NCBI GenBank assembly: GCA_016165875.1
Contig: JABBOT010000039.1
Span: forward strand, 992,001-1,056,000
DNA length: 64,000 nt
Source of the DNA: Acanthopleura granulata
Taxonomy: Eukaryota > Mollusca > Polyplacophora > Chitonida > Chitonidae
Direction of reading: 5' to 3'
The notes below the pieces were generated by a model. That model was not told the DNA's origin. It worked only from the letters and a program-made list of their open reading frames with translations, and made no database searches. Shown one piece after another: positions 31,469 through 42,900 of this stretch; the stretch's first letter is position 1, and every line of letters begins with the position of its first letter. The position numbers and the translations under genes were made by a program.

Positions 31469-33069
31469 CATTGACATTCAAAAGTATTGGATACAATGCA
31501 GTTTTGCTATTTATTGCACAACACTTTTTGTTTTGGGTTGAAAACACATGAGTATGTTCCAAATTACGTGCCTTTTCACTTACAAGTGTATAAATTGAAA
31601 AAGTCTTAGTTACAAACATTTTATTGGCAAAAATATACAAAATAACCACCTCAAAAGTATCGGATACTTTTGCTTAATATTTTGTTGCATAGCCTCTATT
31701 CTGTTTAACTGCCTCTAGCCCCTTTTCATAGTTGATCGGGCGGCTTTCACAAAAATTCGCTGGAATCTTAGCCCATTTTTCCTTGCAGAAATCTTCCAAC
31801 TCCTTGATATTTTGTGGACGCCTTGCATGAATCTGCACCTCTGATTTCCTCCACAAATTCTCAATCGGATTGAGGTCAGGAGATTGACTAGGCCATGTCA
31901 TGACGTTTATCTCATTATCTTCTAACCATTTTTGAGTTGCCGTTGCGGTGTGGAGATCATTGTCCTGTTGAAAAAGAAAAGTTTGTCCAAGGCCCAATGA
32001 TCTGGCAGATTTTAGAAGACTTCGATCCAGAATTTCGCGATATTGAGAAGCATTCACCCTCCTTCTGATTATTTCTAGTTCCTAGGTTCCATTTGATGAT
32101 AAACACCCCCATACCATAATACTACCACTTCCATATTTTACCATGGGTATGGTATTTGAGGGTTGTTGGCCGTTCCATTTTTCCTCCAAACCTTGGTTGC
32201 CGTATTCTTTCCAAAAAGTTCAGTTTTGGTCTCATCGACCATATTATTTTGTCGCAGCATTGTTTTGGTTCATTTTCATATCTTTCAAGAAATTTGAAGC
32301 CGTCTTTTACGTGTTTAGCATTTATTAAAGGAACTTTTCTCGGTGATCTCGAATGCAGGCCGATGCGATTGAGACTTTTCCTAATTATGTCTTTGCTTAC
32401 TTCCTTCCCAGCTACTTTAAGATCGTTCTGAATTTCCCTACGGTTGATGAAAGGACTCTCCTGATCTTTGCGAGCTATCCACCATGCGCTCTTCTCGTCA
32501 ATTTTCCGAGGCCTGCCACATCTTTGCATGTTTGCAGTCGTTTTGAATTTCTTCCACTTTCTAATAAGGTTTCCTAATAAGGGCAGTTCCAGATCCCGAG
32601 ATATTTTACGATAGCCATCCGCTCTTTTGTGACGTTCGACGATCATATCGTGCACATCCTCTGATAACACTAACTTTGCGCATTTCGCTTCTAAGGCTAG
32701 TGCAGAATGTTGGTTAAAGGAGCGAATTGGCTCTTTAATAGCTTAGTAAGGTAACGTGGCCCTTTTTGATTGGTCAAAAGTAACACTGCACATTATTGTG
32801 TCAAGCTGCGTTTGTCGATTTTCAAAGCAAAGCAAGATATTCGCCAAAAAAATGTGAAATAATGTTATGTATTCAATACTTTTCAGTTGACTATTTTTGT
32901 ATTTTTCCTGGTAAAATGTTTGTAACTAAGATTTTTTTGAATTTATACACTTGTAAATGTAAAGGCATGTATTACTGGAACCTACTCATCTGTTTTCAAG
33001 CCAGAACAAAAAGTGTTATGCAATAAATAGCTAAAAGTACATTGTATCCAACACTTTTGAGTGTCACTG
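31469..33069 (-). mobile_element. Tc1/mariner-family transposon, inactive, with long IR/DR-type terminal repeats
   Basis: Inverted ends of about 200 bp (31469-31675 and 32865-33069) begin CATTGACATTC and, on the opposite strand, CAGTGACACTC. Each end holds two direct copies of a motif like AAAAGTATTGGATAC, one outer and one inner, the IR/DR layout of some Tc1 elements. The left flank is TA; the right flank reads CATA, so the TA duplication is eroded or shifted by a base or two. The transposase (minus strand, about 32670-31674) has a helix-turn-helix N-part with GRPRK, a catalytic-core segment, and the C-part FLFQQDND...WPSQSPDLNPIENLW. It is broken by frameshifts, one at the first catalytic aspartate block (WS...), and by stops, so it cannot act without help. 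Confidence 0.9.
31674..32670 (-). pseudogene. Broken Tc1-type transposase
   Basis: Two large open pieces, 32670-32122 (DNA-binding domain, start of DDE core) and 32057-31674 (end of the core with PDLNPIENLW and the C-terminus), lie in different frames. The N-terminal piece has a homeodomain-like helix pattern and GRPRKIDEK, the AT-hook-like linker of the family. The D at the first catalytic position is lost through a one-base slip. Intact relatives are about 340 residues. Confidence 0.9.
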
Positions 33070-33784
33070 CATATAACAATTAGCTCTCTCATAATTGCAT
33101 ATCAGTCGTTTACAACCTCTCTCTTTCCTAACATTGGGTTCAACAGTCACAAACGTCGGGCAATGGTAGTTACAGAAGTTTGAAAGTACGCCAGATTGTA
33201 TGACATCATTTGGATTGGAACATATTCTTGGATCAAGTAATGAACCAGAGGCAGGTCTTGTCGAGTGGTTAATAACTTGATTAAAGCAGACTCGTGATAT
33301 TAGACCTCTGAGGATAATTTTTTTCCTATCAAAAATGTTTCCATTAAGATCTCCCACAATTATAACTGTTGTCGATCTCTGTTGTGATCGACAACAGCTT
33401 AATATTTTCATATGAAGTTTCCGATTTATCTGCTGACTTGTTTGGTGGTCTGTATAAAACAAAAGTAAACATTTACCCTGCCCTCGATTTCACTCCAGAT
33501 TAACTCAAGAGACACATTCTCTGGGTCAAAGATTCGATTCGCCACTAAGTGGTGGGATGCATAATACAAAGGTTCCCCCACGCCCTCCTTGATCTTTGTC
33601 GCGCCGATATGTATCTTGATAACCAAGAATAGCTGTACTAGCTCCTCATACACGTTGGCTGCCTACACAGCTGACGTATTTTTTTCACTCTTCCCTTTCT
33701 TTGCAGCGGTATAGTCCTAGCCGTAATCTACTTGTGGTTCAGCATTTCACTGAACCCACTGGATTCCGGACACCCGTGGGCTCG

Positions 33785-33792
33785 TGACGTCA
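33785..33792 (+). promoter_or_regulatory. CRE-type palindrome in the gene B promoter
   Basis: TGACGTCA is a perfect CREB/ATF consensus site, 152 nt upstream of the gene B ATG. It is followed by a TATA-like TTAAAAAAC at 33861-33869, which would place transcription start near 33895 and give a 5' UTR of about 50 nt. Confidence 0.4.
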
Positions 33793-33943
33793 TCGATCGG
33801 AGAGAGCCATCAGCCCTCATTTTCATCCGCATCCCGGTGGGCAGGATTTTACCTCAGTGGTTAAAAAACACCCAGATATCCATCTCTCTTGTCTGAATTT
33901 TCGATACTACACTGGTCTTTACAGTCAACTGAAGTCCTTCAAG

Positions 33944-33989
33944 ATGAACTTCTTGGTGCAGGCGTTTGCTACAGTTGTGAGCCTTGCTG
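33944..33989 (+). CDS. Gene B exon 1 (start codon, signal peptide)
   Basis: ATG at 33944, 15 codons (MNFLVQAFATVVSLA) plus one base, then donor GTAAGTAACG. It is the only ATG in this frame that joins exon 2 in phase, and it begins a hydrophobic leader. Confidence 0.8.
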
Positions 33990-36900
33990 GTAAGTAACGT
34001 ACCCGTAACGAGCTAAAGTAGTGCAGTCTTCAAGAAAGGGTCCGACTCCATCGGAGTGACTCATTGTCGGGCGAGCGCGACAGCCAACATCCGGGCACTT
34101 CGCTCGCCGTTGCCAGCACCCGGCAGACCATTATGATAATAGATAACATGGGGAGATTCCCGTACATGTGTGTACCAAGGGAAAGCATGTATACGAATTA
34201 TTCAGCAAGCTAAATGTCCATCTTCCGACGTTATTAATTTATTCTGCATCCGTCAGATGTATGAAAAAAAAAAAATTAAAAACATATAAAGCATCGGTGT
34301 TAACTTGTTGGGTTATTTCAGGATTATGCACAACCGTGGGTAATATTGGGGAGTTGTAAAGGCTGGGTTGATGCATTTGCTGGTCTGTATATGTGGGCCT
34401 TCAATAAGGGTTTGGCGGGCAAAATCAAAAATAAAGATTTTAGACATGGGAAATTTTTTCTGGAAAAAGTAATCGGAATTTGTCAAGCCTTCAAATATAT
34501 GACAATTTCAGTAACCTCCAGTTCATTCAACTGAAAACCATTGGCAAAATATCAGCATTTCGCTCATTATTGTGTAAATAATTAGATGTTATTTATGACC
34601 TACAGTCGTTTTGCGAAGTTACCCGGATGCAGGAAATTATACGAATGATTTTGTAATTTGGATTGAGCACTGTCTGCAGGAATAGGCCTAAAGCTTGTAG
34701 TCCAGTGGCTGAGCTAAACATAACACCACACCGGCAGAACTACAAGGGTTCTTCTGTGTTTCATTCCCTCTGCAAGAACAACCCCAAGACAGTCAAGCTT
34801 GGGTGGGCGATTTCCCAGAGTGTTTTTGTTAATTGCATCAGGGGAACAGACTTCATTTGCAAACATGTCCAGGATGTAACCATGTAACCCTAAACCCTCC
34901 AGCTGTTCACGCTGCCTGGAGGGGTTTGCAAGTGGCAAGGTCCCAATATGCTGGCGGCACACCACAATTAATTTCCCATGTACTTACATGTTAAGGTTTA
35001 GCCTCATAACACTCTCCCTAAATCTGCAAGCCCTAAACCCTCTGGTCCTCATAGTCCTTGTCCGCTGATAAAAGTCCGGTCAAATTCCTGATGGGGCATG
35101 ACCAATTTTTCCCAAATTTGACAAACAGCTGACAGGGGTCAAGCCGACCCAGTGACAGATCAGTGAGACCTGACTTATCACTACTTATGCCTTGTGTGCA
35201 TCCGCCTCCATTTCCTGAACCACACACAAATTCATACCTGGAATGAAACTCTGAAGCCTCTCCTACAAAGTGATACCACTCATCTAGCAGAAAAAAAAAA
35301 GAAGGGCAGCGCGGGAAGGGAAAGAAAATATCTCCAAAAATAGAAAGAATCTAGCTTTGTGCTTCGCAACCCAGAAGCATTAATTGTGGTGTGCCACCTG
35401 CTAGGCTGTTATCATGTGTTGCAAGTGAAACTAGAATGTGTGTTATTGAACAGACTTTACATCTCCGAGCTTTGTTGGTCCTTAGTGTTTGTGTTATTTG
35501 TTTAGTGGCGTTTTATGCTGTGCTCAAATACGCTTCACTTCCTCCTAGGGGTTGTCAGCACACACCCTACTGGTTAATACATCTAACCTAAAATTTCACA
35601 CATGACAAAGTTGCTCGTTTTTCCTGATTCTGAGAGTTCTGTTGACTTTAGACAGATATCCTGAGGTTTATTTTGAAGGCAGGGTTATATTCCCTAAAGA
35701 AAATATGTGTTTTTCTGTACCGAACGTAATGTTTATATTATTTATATGATTATAAAAAGTGCATTTTTGGGGTGAAATTTTAGGTCATTTTACAGTAATC
35801 ATGATGGTGGGAGGAAACCAGATGGAGCTTTGGGGAATCCCACAATGATTATTAATACATGTAGTTTTTTTGTAGGCCTACTGTGATCAGGTTTCTAAGT
35901 GTTGTGAAATGTGTACTCTCAAGCTTGCAAATAATTGCCTGATATTTTTTGAAAACACCCCTTTAGTGAAAGTGGTACGACCCAGTACTTATAAAATTAA
36001 CAATATGGTCATACCATTTCATTCAAAGGGGTGTTTTCAAAACTGTTAGGCATCTGTTGGCAGGCTTTACTGTACATGTATCCTGCATGCTCCTGAGACT
36101 CAAAGAAAACAAATAGAAACTTTAAATTTGTTCAATTTCCACATGATACATCTCACTGTTTAAGCAGTTACTTGACTGAAACTGAAAGTTACAAATTCAT
36201 CCATAAATAAGTTTTTACCAGCAGGGGAATTACTTTGTAACCAAATAAATAAATAAATAAAATATTGAAGGAATTATGGATTACATGGGCACTTTTATCA
36301 TTCATTGGGATTATATTATACATACATACTGTATACTTGCTCGGGGCCTCTGTGGTTGAGGCTGTTAGTGCGTCAGGGTGGCGTAATGACTCAGGAGCCT
36401 CTCGCCAATGGGAGCCTGGTTCATGCTGACATCTTGTGCAGTGGCATGTGGAAAGGTCCTCCAGCAACCTGCAAATGGTCATGGGTTTTCTCCGGACTCT
36501 GCATGGTTTCCTCTCACCATAATGCTGGTTGCCGTGGTAGGGGTGAAATGTTCTTGAGTACAGCATAAAACACCAATCAGCTGGACAAATGTATATTTGT
36601 TGGGACATAGATAACAATAAATTTGTCCCGATACTTGAAAATACGTGTAATTTCATGTTATCATTATAGGTTTAATGTTATTTCGAGTAAAATGAAATTT
36701 CATAAAAGTTGCCTTTACCTTTCAGCACTTCTTCAGGTCTCAGTGGGACAAGATGCAGGTGTGTACTTTGCAAGTTATTTTCTCGCACATGTTAAAACCA
36801 TTCAAAAATTTTCCAGTGTATTTTTCCTCAAGAAGAAATAGTTGAAAATTATTTTTGTCTCTGGTGGGTAACCACCTCTTGCAGTATAGAGTATATGTAT

Positions 36901-39900
36901 CACCTTTGCAAAGGTTCTAAATGACAATATGAGCTATAATAAATTCACTTGAATGTAAATTTCTAGCTTACAGTTCAACATAACATGTTCAACTCGAGCT
37001 CTGATAATATTTTTGAACGCACTGAAAAACAAATTTGGTTGAAATTCTGGGTTTCCTCATTTCTGAGGTGAAAAGACCAAATAAATTCTGGGTTTCCTCA
37101 TTTCATAGGAGAAAAGACCAAATAAATTCTGGGATTCCTCATTTCATAGGAGAAAAGACCAAATAAATTCTGGGTTTCCTCATTTCATAGGAGAAAAGAC
37201 CAAATAAATTCAAGAACAAATAAATCTATTTGATGTGTCTCACTTCCTCCTTTGGCAAGTTAGAAGTTTCTTCGTATGAAGATTATTTTATGTGAATACC
37301 AAGAAAGGCTTCAAATTCTCTCAGTTACCAAGATTATTTTCAATTATTTAGACTAATAATCGATAAAATTTCTCAAGGCTACTCCCAGATCATGGCTCAA
37401 ATTATAAAACTGGATCGGATTACTCGAAGAGATTCTTGACTTGAGTCAAAACTTAAAACCTTGATATAAAACACATTTTATGGCCTCAAGTGTTCAAATT
37501 CAGACATCTTTGCCTTATTACATAATCCTTATTACGTGTTCCCAATATCAACTAATTTGGTGTAAAACTAAGTGTCTAAAATGACACTGATTGAGTTAAA
37601 CCTTATCAAAACTGGCTACGTGGAATTGGTGCCCCCTGTGCTTGACGCTATTCTTATGTGATGTTTGCATCCTCATTTGTTTCTGTTTTCTTCAGCTGTA
37701 AGGCTAATGTGGAAATAATGTTCGTCTGTGTTTTATGTGAATTTTGCATCATTATGTAGGGATTCAAGCCATTCAGGCTGAATTCCTATTGTTTTCATTA
37801 GGATTATTGTTATTATTCTCCACAAATTTGTCCCATGTTTTTAGAGAAAACGGCAGGTCGCATCATTACGAAATTTTAGTATGTTTTAGCTACAGACCAG
37901 AAGTTTTGCACCTAAACTTCTGGAAACTTTTGATCACATAACTTGGTGGCCGTATTGCATATCGATGAAAACCTTTCAACATCTTCTCCTCCAGAACGGC
38001 TGATGTGATTGAGCTGAAATTCAAACTGCAGGGGAACAATGCCTAGATACATACAAGTTGATAACGAGAACTTTCTGCATTGAAAATTGTACAAGCTCGC
38101 TATTGGGTGAAATTGTCATGTGATGAAAAAAACTGTTTTTTTTTCTTCAAAATAATGTCTAAACTGTTCAGAATCTTACTGTCAGAAATTATTTTATCTG
38201 ATGCAGTTTGGGGACACTGATTCTGAATATGCTAATTTTGGAAAACCGGAAGTGATGTCATCAAAACCGGAAGTGGGCATATCACCTTAACCAATGAAGC
38301 TAGAGACGCAATCTTAAGGCCTAACATCATCCCAAGGCATGGAAACAAATTTTACATACCCGTACATGACGTCAGCAAACTGTAATTAGTGCATGCCAAA
38401 AAAAGGAATGGCCATTTTTGCAAATTTTAAAATTGTAAAAAACTTCTGAGGCCAAAATGGTAAGGCAGGAAATTTAGGTAGGTGGTAGGTCAGAGGACTG
38501 TTTCTTGTGCATAATAGTTTGGGTGTCCTTGGTCAAGTGACCCATCAGCCATAATGGGTTAATAGGAAAATCTTTGAAAGGCATTTTTTTCCAAACCCTC
38601 AGTCCGATTGACCTGAAATTTTGCACATTTTGTAACAACTGTTGCCTTTGTATTATTTGGTCCGAAACAGAATGCAATGTGAGGGCAGATAACTGGAACC
38701 AGAAGTGATGTCGTGAAAACGAAACTTTTGAATTTGAGTCTTCTCAACATGCTATCAGACATAGTTTGACGTCCTGATCACGAATCTGATCTTTACTTTC
38801 CAGTGCTGCATAATTTTGTTGCAAATTGCGATCAAAGTACGAAAAAGCACCATTTCCCCCAAATTTGCATGTGACGGGACAGAAAACGGTTTAAGCTGTA
38901 AAGCTCAAGATCGCTCAGACGAAAGTGCGATACATGTACTGTAAGCGTGCGGAAACTCTGCGAGCTGTCTTCAAAAATAAAGGATCTACAGGGCTTCAAA
39001 ATTTGACAAAAGGCCGATTTACTATGTTCGGCACATATATGTCTGTAGGAAATATAATGCATCTACAATGCATTCATGTTTAAGATGAATGTGCAGATGT
39101 TGAAGGCAAGGTACCGGTCGTAGATTGACACCCTGATCTCAAATCTGGGCTTGTTTCTTTCCAGAGATGGTAACTTATGCCACAAACTGGGATTGAACTG
39201 TGAAAAAGCGCTCTTCGCCCCATATTTGCTGGTAACATGAATGAAAACTGTTACAAATGTGAACCTGAAAATCTCAGAGTGCAAAGGGCTGTGCATCTAC
39301 TATTTTTTTCTGTTTCTTCCAGCTCTAAGACTAACATAAGACTGCAAATAGGAGCCCGACATTTTTGAGAACATCCCTTTGGACAAAGTGGCATGACCAT
39401 GTTTTCTGTGTTACAGAGCACTGGACAAAGTTCACTTGGGTCATACCACTTCCAACAAAGGGGTGTTTTAAAACATCAGGCACCTATTTGCAGGCTTGTA
39501 ATGTGGAAATACTGTTCTCTTTGATTAGATCCTCAATGTATGGCCAAGGTAACCAAATGCACCATGGTCTACACATCGGCCATAGGCCAAAGGTTTGGAA
39601 ACGTCAATGGCCTAGTGGAACTCTGCAAGTAAGTCAGTTAATGTCATTAAGTTGTGATGAGTGAATAGACCATTAAAAACTGTATCATCTGAAAATATCT
39701 TCACTGATTTTTTTTAGATTTGATTCCAGTCAGTTAAATGCAGTCAGATGTTTTGATTATATGGTGGATTTTGTGGACCATGTTGATAATACGGTTCACC
39801 AGTGACATCACTTCCTCCTTTTCTCTGGCCCTAAAGCAGAAATTTAATGTCACATTACCTTTTTAACGTACACACAAACATTACAGGAGTACACGTCTCA

Positions 39901-42900
39901 AGACCTTAACTGAGGGCTGAACATAAACAGTGTACAAGGTTTTGTGAGATCACCACATCATCAGTATGGTCCGCAAAACCCACCATACACGTTTCACATC
40001 TGACTGCGTTCAATTTGGTTAAAAAAATCTAAAACATTCAATGAAGGTTTATTTCAGATCCAGTTTTTAATGGTCTGTTCACACACTGTAACTTCAATTT
40101 TGAGTGATCCTTTACTTCAAACATTTGATTGTTTTAATGATTGCCTACTCAAGAATTTTTCACTTTTATGATGGCTACCAGTTCTGTGGCTGGAGGAGAC
40201 CAGCGAGCGTGGCATATACCGCAGATTTTTGGCACTTCACTGATGGGCTTTCCAATGTGTGATGTGAAAATAGATTTTGAGAGTTTAATGCTAGTCTCCA
40301 TAAACCATGTCCGGTGTCAGTATAAAGTGACTGGACAGGGTGCCATGTCCGGTGTCAGTATAAAGTGACTGGACAGGGTGCCATGTCCTGTGTCAGTATA
40401 AAGTGACTGGACAGGGTGCCATGTCCGGTGTCAGTATAAAGTGGCTGGACAGGGTGCCCTGTCCGGTGTCAGTATAAAGTGACTGGACAGGGTGCCATGT
40501 CCAGTGTCAGTATAAAGTGGCTGGACAGGGTGCCCTGTCCGGTGTCAGTATAAAGTGACTGGACAGGGTGCCATGTCCAGTGTCAGTATAAAGTGACTGG
40601 ACAGGGTGCCCTGTCCGGTGTCAGTATAAAGTGACTGGACAGGGTGCCATGTCCGGTGTGAGTATAAAGTGGCTGGACAGGGTGCCATGTCCGGTGTCAG
40701 TATAAAGTGACTGGACAGGGTGCCATGTCCGGTGTCAGTATAAAGTGACTGGACAGGGTGCCATGTCCGGTGTCAGTATAAAGTGGCTGGACAGGGTGCC
40801 ATGTCCGGTGTCAGTACAGTGTGACTGGGTGGGGTGTCATGTCTGACATCAGTATAACGTGACTGGGTGGGTGTCAAGTCCTGGTGTCTGTATACTGTGA
40901 TTGGGACGGGCGTTATGCCTGGAGTCTTTGGCATAGAAGAATAGGATGGTAATAGAAGTGTTAAAAAAAATGTTCAGTAAGTGGAAAAAAATATTGAGTT
41001 TTCATATTTGTTAAAAAGGAGTTTGTAAAAAGAAATTGGTCAGAAAAACCTTTCGCGCTGGCGCCATTTTACATATGTAAAATTTGCAAGACATGTCTTA
41101 TAAATGCCATTGTATTTGTTGTTGTTGCTGTGACACAGTAAACGTCAGGAAGTGACTGATTGCCTCAGCAACATAGAAGGTGACAAGAATTGCATGACTG
41201 CCAAGGAGGCTATTGAGACCAGTATAGAGGACTTGTTGGTCAAATCCAAAGTCTGTGAAAAGATACCCGGTAAGATCCAGGGACACCATTGGCTGTCCGT
41301 TAGAAATAGCCCTAATTCAGGCCAAGAATTTAATCTAATCCATAATTGTGTTGCTGCATGTGGTGCATTTCTCCAGTATTTCTCTTGGTACTTTAAATGA
41401 TCCAAAAATTAATTGCACTCTAACGGCGAAAATGTTACAATGTATTGGATTTTATTTTCTAATGTCGCGCTACCTTTAATGTGATGTCATTACAATGAGT
41501 CGGAAAAAGTGACATTTGATGTCAATAAAATTACGTCACCAGATCCTGCTGGTGGTTGTTTGATGGGTCCCCTTTCAGGCTCTTACGCCAACTTCAATAG
41601 ACTATAAGCTTCAAAGAACAAAAATTCTGCTTAAACAGAATAATGATGAGTTTGTGTCATAAGACAAAATTTGACAGTTACCCTCCTTAAATAAAGGTTT
41701 TATTCATTTTTGTTCTGTCTTGACAAAAGGCCGCAGTTTGAAGCCTTTGTCTTCAAAATGGCAAATCGTGATGGGATACAGGGGTTATCCGTGAAGGTAT
41801 TTGTGATGGAAGTCACAGTGGTTCTGAAGTCACAATGGTTCTGAAGTCACAAAGGTTCTGAAGTCACAATGGTTCTGAAGTCACAATGGTTCTGAAGCCC
41901 AGTTTTATATGTAGTGTTTGGTCAAGGAAAATGATGAAATGACAAAAACTTTATCTTACCTTGCTACTTGTGGTGCTTATCCAAATTAAACCCTCCACAA
42001 ATAAATTAGTTCTGTATAAATCTGTGCTTGTATAAAAGCAGACATGTAAGAGGAGCTGAGACATAAGTGTTCAGTCATTGCATATAGCTATTTCTCCTAA
42101 TATGTGACTTCCATTACTTTATGAAAAGCACCCTAATTTCTTGCATAATTAAGTTTCGTTCGCATTAAATGAACATTGCTTTCCATCTTGAAACTCCTGA
42201 AAAAAGTTAATATACTTTGAAGAAATTCAGGCTTATGGAGAGACTGTCAAGTAACTGGGATGAATGGATGACAAAATAGTTTACAGTTATTCTCTGAAAA
42301 GACAGCCTCTCTGTGCAGTGAGTCATACAATTGGTTGAATGTGGTCATGTGATTAGCCATAGCATACTTGTATAATACAAGCAGTAACTTGTCAAATTGC
42401 TGTACATTGCAGTTTTCTTCTTTCAGTTTGCCGCACAGTGTGATTGGTCATTCTGATTTTTGGGGTTCACATCATGATTAAAGTACTAGCTGGCATGAGT
42501 ATGACTAACAGTCATCGTTCAGCATTAAATATCATTTTTATATTAGGTGTCAAAAGTGCTTGATTGTTCAGCATTAAATATCATTTTGCATTATGGTGGA
42601 ATAGAACCAGTTAATATATGTAAGTTGTTAAATAGTATTAATCAATAGCCACATTTTAAGGTTTGTAGTTGAACTGATTCATTTTGGCACGTGCTGGAAA
42701 CATGGGATATAGGATCCGTGAAAAATCTTCTTTGTATAGCCGGAAAGCCTGTGAGAACATACAAAAAATATAAATTATGTAAATTGCACGTAAACATTGT
42801 TTGGTTGTAGACATAGAGAAGCATGCTGAATGCTTCTCCAAGCAAGAGACTTTCGAAGGCTGTGCTCCAAAAAGCAGTGGAGACCCAGAGAAAATATGCG

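Larger units (their letters stand above)
31104..33653 (-). mobile_element. LINE (non-LTR retrotransposon) endonuclease fragment, interrupted by the Tc1 element
   Basis: At 33653-33070 the minus strand carries an apurinic-endonuclease-like domain of a LINE ORF2 (IIVGDLNGN; INHSTRPASGSLLD; LSNFCNYHCPTFVTV) in two frames. After the transposon, at 31468-31104, it continues with the usual linker to the reverse transcriptase (FRESLLVSDWANLNDETNVN, SWITSEIKGQMKVRDRLFKR, KKQRDKVND). The reverse transcriptase itself is missing. The fragment ends about 290 nt upstream of the gene B start codon. Confidence 0.8.

Noticed and set aside
34873..34890. Telomere-like AACCCTAAACCCTCC
   Set aside because: Only one or two degenerate units; no array.
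37744..37941. Possible gene B exon after TTATGTAG
   Set aside because: The phase joins exon 2 poorly and the peptide lacks the cysteine pattern; exon 3 at 39529 joins exon 2 cleanly.
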